A program made the translations under genes and the position numbers. Positions 4,615-7,110 of a stretch of 7,110 nt of DNA are shown one piece after another. A model generated the notes under the pieces. The model was not told the origin of the DNA, did not search any database, and saw only the letters and a list, made by a program, of their open reading frames with translations. The stretch comes from Deltaproteobacteria bacterium (GTDB lineage: Bacteria; Desulfobacterota; UBA8473), in the NCBI GenBank assembly GCA_030621455.1, contig JAUXHQ010000096.1, positions 1 to 7,110 on the forward strand, given 5' to 3'. How positions within the stretch are numbered: the first letter of the stretch is position 1; each line of letters begins with the position of its first letter.

Positions 4615-6678
4615 ATGACTGATATAAGAAAAGATCGAACGCTCAAACACCATTTGACCGCTGTAAAGGAAGGACAAAGGTGTTTCGAAAACGCCTTTGA
4701 GGGCGTCGCAAGGATGGTCTTGGAAAATAAGATTGAAAAGGTTGTCGTAAAAGGTGTAACAACTTACGACTACAAAATCTTCCGCAGTGGGGCAAAGCAT
4801 ATCATAGGCATGTACGATGAGATCAACAGTTTAGTCTCTTTTGTTAAGGATGCCGCCGAGGGGGGCTCATCTAAAGAAATGGCTTACGTGCTGGTTGGAG
4901 AGCCTGGGAACGGTAAGACATTCTTAGTTGAATTCCTCTGTGCCAGGTACCGGAGTTTCCTGTCTGAAGATAAAAACAGGAAATACACCTTTAAATTCCA
5001 AAACCTCGATAAGCTTGACGGTTACGGAAGGATTACAACCATTGAATCCCAAACTTACGAAGACCCGATGATTCTCGGTATGAACCTCTTCGAAACCCCT
5101 GAGGGGGGTAAAGGATTCCTATCAAGAGAGATTGGATTTTCTGATAAGCAAATTGAGAAACTTTATAATAACTACCGTCCTCTTGGCGCGTGCAGTGGAT
5201 ATATCTGGAACGACATACGGAATTACACGGACGGCAACATGGAAGAGATGCTCAAGCTCGTGGAGATTGTCCCGGTGCCCCTTATCGAAAGCCTGGGAAC
5301 CATTACCGGGAAGTATCCGGCAAAAGACAAGATCACTTCCTCGTCTGTTGATCTCCTCGGGGAAGAGTCGATTCAGCGATTACTTCACATAACCGATACG
5401 AACAACCCGTATCGCTTTGATCTGAAACGTGGCGCACTTGCACGTGTCGCCGGTGGAGGCATCCATTTCAGCGATGAAATATTCAAAAACAAGAGGGACC
5501 TTGTTCAGGTTTATTTAGGAGTCATTCAAAACCGCACCATTGAAATCGACGGTTTCAAGTGGCCTATCGATACCCTGATCATCGCAACAAGCAACAATTC
5601 GGAATTCAACAGGTTTCTCGCTGAAAAGGAAGAGGCGCCGATTATTGACAGGTGTCGGCTCTCGTATGTTTCCCATAATACTGACTACAAGCTTCAGGGT
5701 AAACTCACTTCATACGCCATAGGAAGTGAAACCAAGACGACTATCGACAATGAGAACCTCCACCAAGACCCGAACCTCAATTATGCGGCATCGGTCGGGG
5801 TTGTCCTCACCCGTCTCCCCAGATCCGAAAAACTCACCCCTGTCGAGACGATGAAACTGGCCGCAGGTGAAATTGCGGGAGAAAAGAGTATCAAGACCCT
5901 GGCCGAGGTCATAGACACCCTTAACCAGGACCCGGAGATCACAAACCGGTTCGGCCAAAAAGGCCTGGGACAGCGGAACCTGGGCAGGGCCATACAACTA
6001 ATGTTGGAAAGCTCTGAAACAAATGAAGGGCGCTGCATGTTCTCTTACGATGTTTACAAAGCGCTTGAACGGATCGTCCTTGACTATGTGTCGGAAGCCA
6101 ATGACAGGACCAAGTACCTGGAGGATATCAAGACGGCCAAGGGTCTCTATCGCGAACGTATCATGACCGAGATGTTCAATGCTTATATGGATGAACCCCT
6201 TGCCATTAAAAAGGACGTTATGAACTATGTGAACATGATCATCGGCATTGACGCAGAGAATCTTGGTCCGGACAAGATGTGGAAATATAAAGATCCTCAG
6301 ACCGGCGAACTCAAGGCGATGAAGGTCGATGAACGCTACATAAAGAGCGTTGAAGAAAGACTGGGGCTCAAGACGGAAGAGCAGCGAGAGACGTTCAGGA
6401 CTTCTATCAGAAAGATTTATGGTCAGAAGCTTTCCGTTGATCCAAATTACGATTTCATGGATAATCTGGAACTGGTTAAGGCGGTCACCGACGTACGGCT
6501 CAAATCCGATATCGCCGGTGCAGGAAGCCTCATCGGTGCACTGGCCAATCGTACCAATGAAGAAAACCAAAAATTGTACGACCGTATGATCGATACCATG
6601 CTGAACAAACTGAATTACTGCAAGACATGCGCGCAGAAAACCATCGAGTATTTCTGTACTCAGGAGGATGAGAGGTAG
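4615..6678 (+). CDS. prkA: PrkA family AAA+ serine protein kinase (YeaG-like)
   Basis: This 687-residue cytoplasmic protein has the PrkA architecture: an N-terminal AAA+ core (about 60-400) and a C-terminal PrkA domain (about 420-665). Seen are Walker A GEPGNGKT (95-102), Walker B IHFSDE (283-288), sensor 1 IIATSNN (322-328) and the arginine-bearing IIDRCR (343-348). All core ATPase residues are present, unlike in the divergent AAA+/VWA neighbour. The block around DPQTGEL (560-566) is typical of the C-terminal part. Known relatives phosphorylate serine or are ATP-dependent regulators in nitrogen and carbon stress (E. coli YeaG) and sporulation (Bacillus PrkA), and are usually co-transcribed with a YeaH/YhbH (DUF444) gene and often spoVR. 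It is somewhat longer than the roughly 640-residue E. coli protein, and ends with YCKTCAQKTIEYFC, a cysteine-rich tail (Cys669, Cys672, Cys681). The start at 4615 is supported by AGGAGG at 4605-4610. It forms an operon with the next gene, seven bases downstream. Confidence 0.95.
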   Translation: MTDIRKDRTLKHHLTAVKEGQRCFENAFEGVARMVLENKIEKVVVKGVTTYDYKIFRSGAKHIIGMYDEINSLVSFVKDAAEGGSSKEMAYVLVGEPGNGKTFLVEFLCARYRSFLSEDKNRKYTFKFQNLDKLDGYGRITTIESQTYEDPMILGMNLFETPEGGKGFLSREIGFSDKQIEKLYNNYRPLGACSGYIWNDIRNYTDGNMEEMLKLVEIVPVPLIESLGTITGKYPAKDKITSSSVDLLGEESIQRLLHITDTNNPYRFDLKRGALARVAGGGIHFSDEIFKNKRDLVQVYLGVIQNRTIEIDGFKWPIDTLIIATSNNSEFNRFLAEKEEAPIIDRCRLSYVSHNTDYKLQGKLTSYAIGSETKTTIDNENLHQDPNLNYAASVGVVLTRLPRSEKLTPVETMKLAAGEIAGEKSIKTLAEVIDTLNQDPEITNRFGQKGLGQRNLGRAIQLMLESSETNEGRCMFSYDVYKALERIVLDYVSEANDRTKYLEDIKTAKGLYRERIMTEMFNAYMDEPLAIKKDVMNYVNMIIGIDAENLGPDKMWKYKDPQTGELKAMKVDERYIKSVEERLGLKTEEQRETFRTSIRKIYGQKLSVDPNYDFMDNLELVKAVTDVRLKSDIAGAGSLIGALANRTNEENQKLYDRMIDTMLNKLNYCKTCAQKTIEYFCTQEDER

Positions 6679-6685
6679 AGGCAAG

Positions 6686-7110
6686 ATGGACCCAAGACTG
6701 CTGAGATACTTCAATACAATTAAAGAGAGGGGTCTTGAACCTGATCGGGAAAAGAGAATCCTCGTGGAGCTTGAAGACGAGCGTGTCCACGAACGCCCCT
6801 GTGAATCACCGGATGTAGGTAAGGCAAGGCCAAATAGGTTCTTGCGTGCATCGGATAATCCTTACGAATACAGCGACCCCTTCATATTGCAGGCGATGCA
6901 GGTGCATCGAGGGTCTTATACAAGCGGGCTCCAATCCATAGATGAGTTACTGGAAAGAGATAATCAGAGAGAAGAAGACGGATTCCCCAGAAAGATACGC
7001 GTGGGGCGCTTGATCAAACCGGGTAAGGGGGGTAAGGGAAAGATAGTGGTTGTCCCTACCACGGTTGAGGAGAAGTTTATACATGATATGTCTTTTGATC
7101 CATCAGATGA
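6686..7110 (+). CDS. Unrecognised protein of the prkA operon, 5' part only
   Basis: An open frame from the ATG at 6686 continues for 141 codons without a stop to the window edge. It starts seven bases after the prkA stop, with AGAGG (6677-6681) as ribosome binding site, so it is co-transcribed with prkA. The visible part is hydrophilic and charged: MDPRLLRYFNTIKERGLEPD at the start, a YEYSDPFILQAM patch, the leucine-containing SIDELLERD, and a basic glycine-rich segment KPGKGGKGKIVVVP (about residues 112-125). There is no signal peptide or membrane helix. In other bacteria this slot holds the YeaH/YhbH family (DUF444), whose N-terminal regions are variable and glycine-rich, so that identity is possible, but I see no motif that proves it; the VWA-like half of such a protein would lie beyond the window. 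Best treated as a hypothetical PrkA partner. Confidence 0.75.
   Translation, partial: MDPRLLRYFNTIKERGLEPDREKRILVELEDERVHERPCESPDVGKARPNRFLRASDNPYEYSDPFILQAMQVHRGSYTSGLQSIDELLERDNQREEDGFPRKIRVGRLIKPGKGGKGKIVVVPTTVEEKFIHDMSFDPSD

Noticed and set aside
5998..6714. 238-codon minus-strand frame antisense to the end of prkA
   Set aside because: The plus strand encodes the conserved PrkA C-terminal domain here. The antisense frame is long by chance and has no motif.

Overview
The window reads as a bacterial chromosome segment of roughly balanced base composition. It has good Shine-Dalgarno sites, sigma-70-like promoters and one exported protein, and the gene types are common in Gram-negative anaerobes such as Desulfobacterota. 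That taxonomic guess is an inference from gene content only and is weak. I see no insertion sequence, phage gene or CRISPR array.

Left part (1-2167). A truncated tRNA-Arg (anticodon CCG) on the minus strand lies at the very edge. After a promoter-bearing gap comes a plus-strand gene for an exported protein of the formylglycine-generating-enzyme/sulfatase-modifying-factor fold, which lacks one of the two catalytic cysteines. Next is a stand-alone crotonase-fold acyl-CoA enzyme (enoyl-CoA hydratase/isomerase family) with one of the two classical catalytic glutamates replaced by histidine. Immediately behind it is a 23-codon reading frame that looks like the first membrane helix of a CstA-type carbon-starvation transporter and then stops. 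It may be the stump of a lost gene.

Right part (2168-7110). This is the most interesting section. A large minus-strand gene encodes a magnesium-chelatase-like AAA+ domain joined to a von Willebrand A (VWA) domain. Divergently from it, across an intergenic region of about 260 bp, runs prkA, the AAA+ serine protein kinase related to E. coli YeaG. A third gene follows prkA seven bases later, clearly in the same operon, and runs off the window end; I do not recognise it. In the AAA+/VWA protein the Walker A lysine and the whole metal-ion-dependent adhesion site (MIDAS) are intact, but the Walker B glutamate, sensor-1 asparagine and arginine finger are replaced. It also carries a four-cysteine insertion.

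How the genes may work together (inference). In E. coli and Bacillus, PrkA is commonly encoded with a VWA-type partner (YeaH/YhbH, DUF444) and SpoVR. Here a ChlD-like AAA+/VWA protein stands divergently beside prkA. A nucleotide-binding but weakly hydrolysing VWA adaptor working with the PrkA kinase is a reasonable hypothesis. The left-hand genes show no evident functional link to this module.
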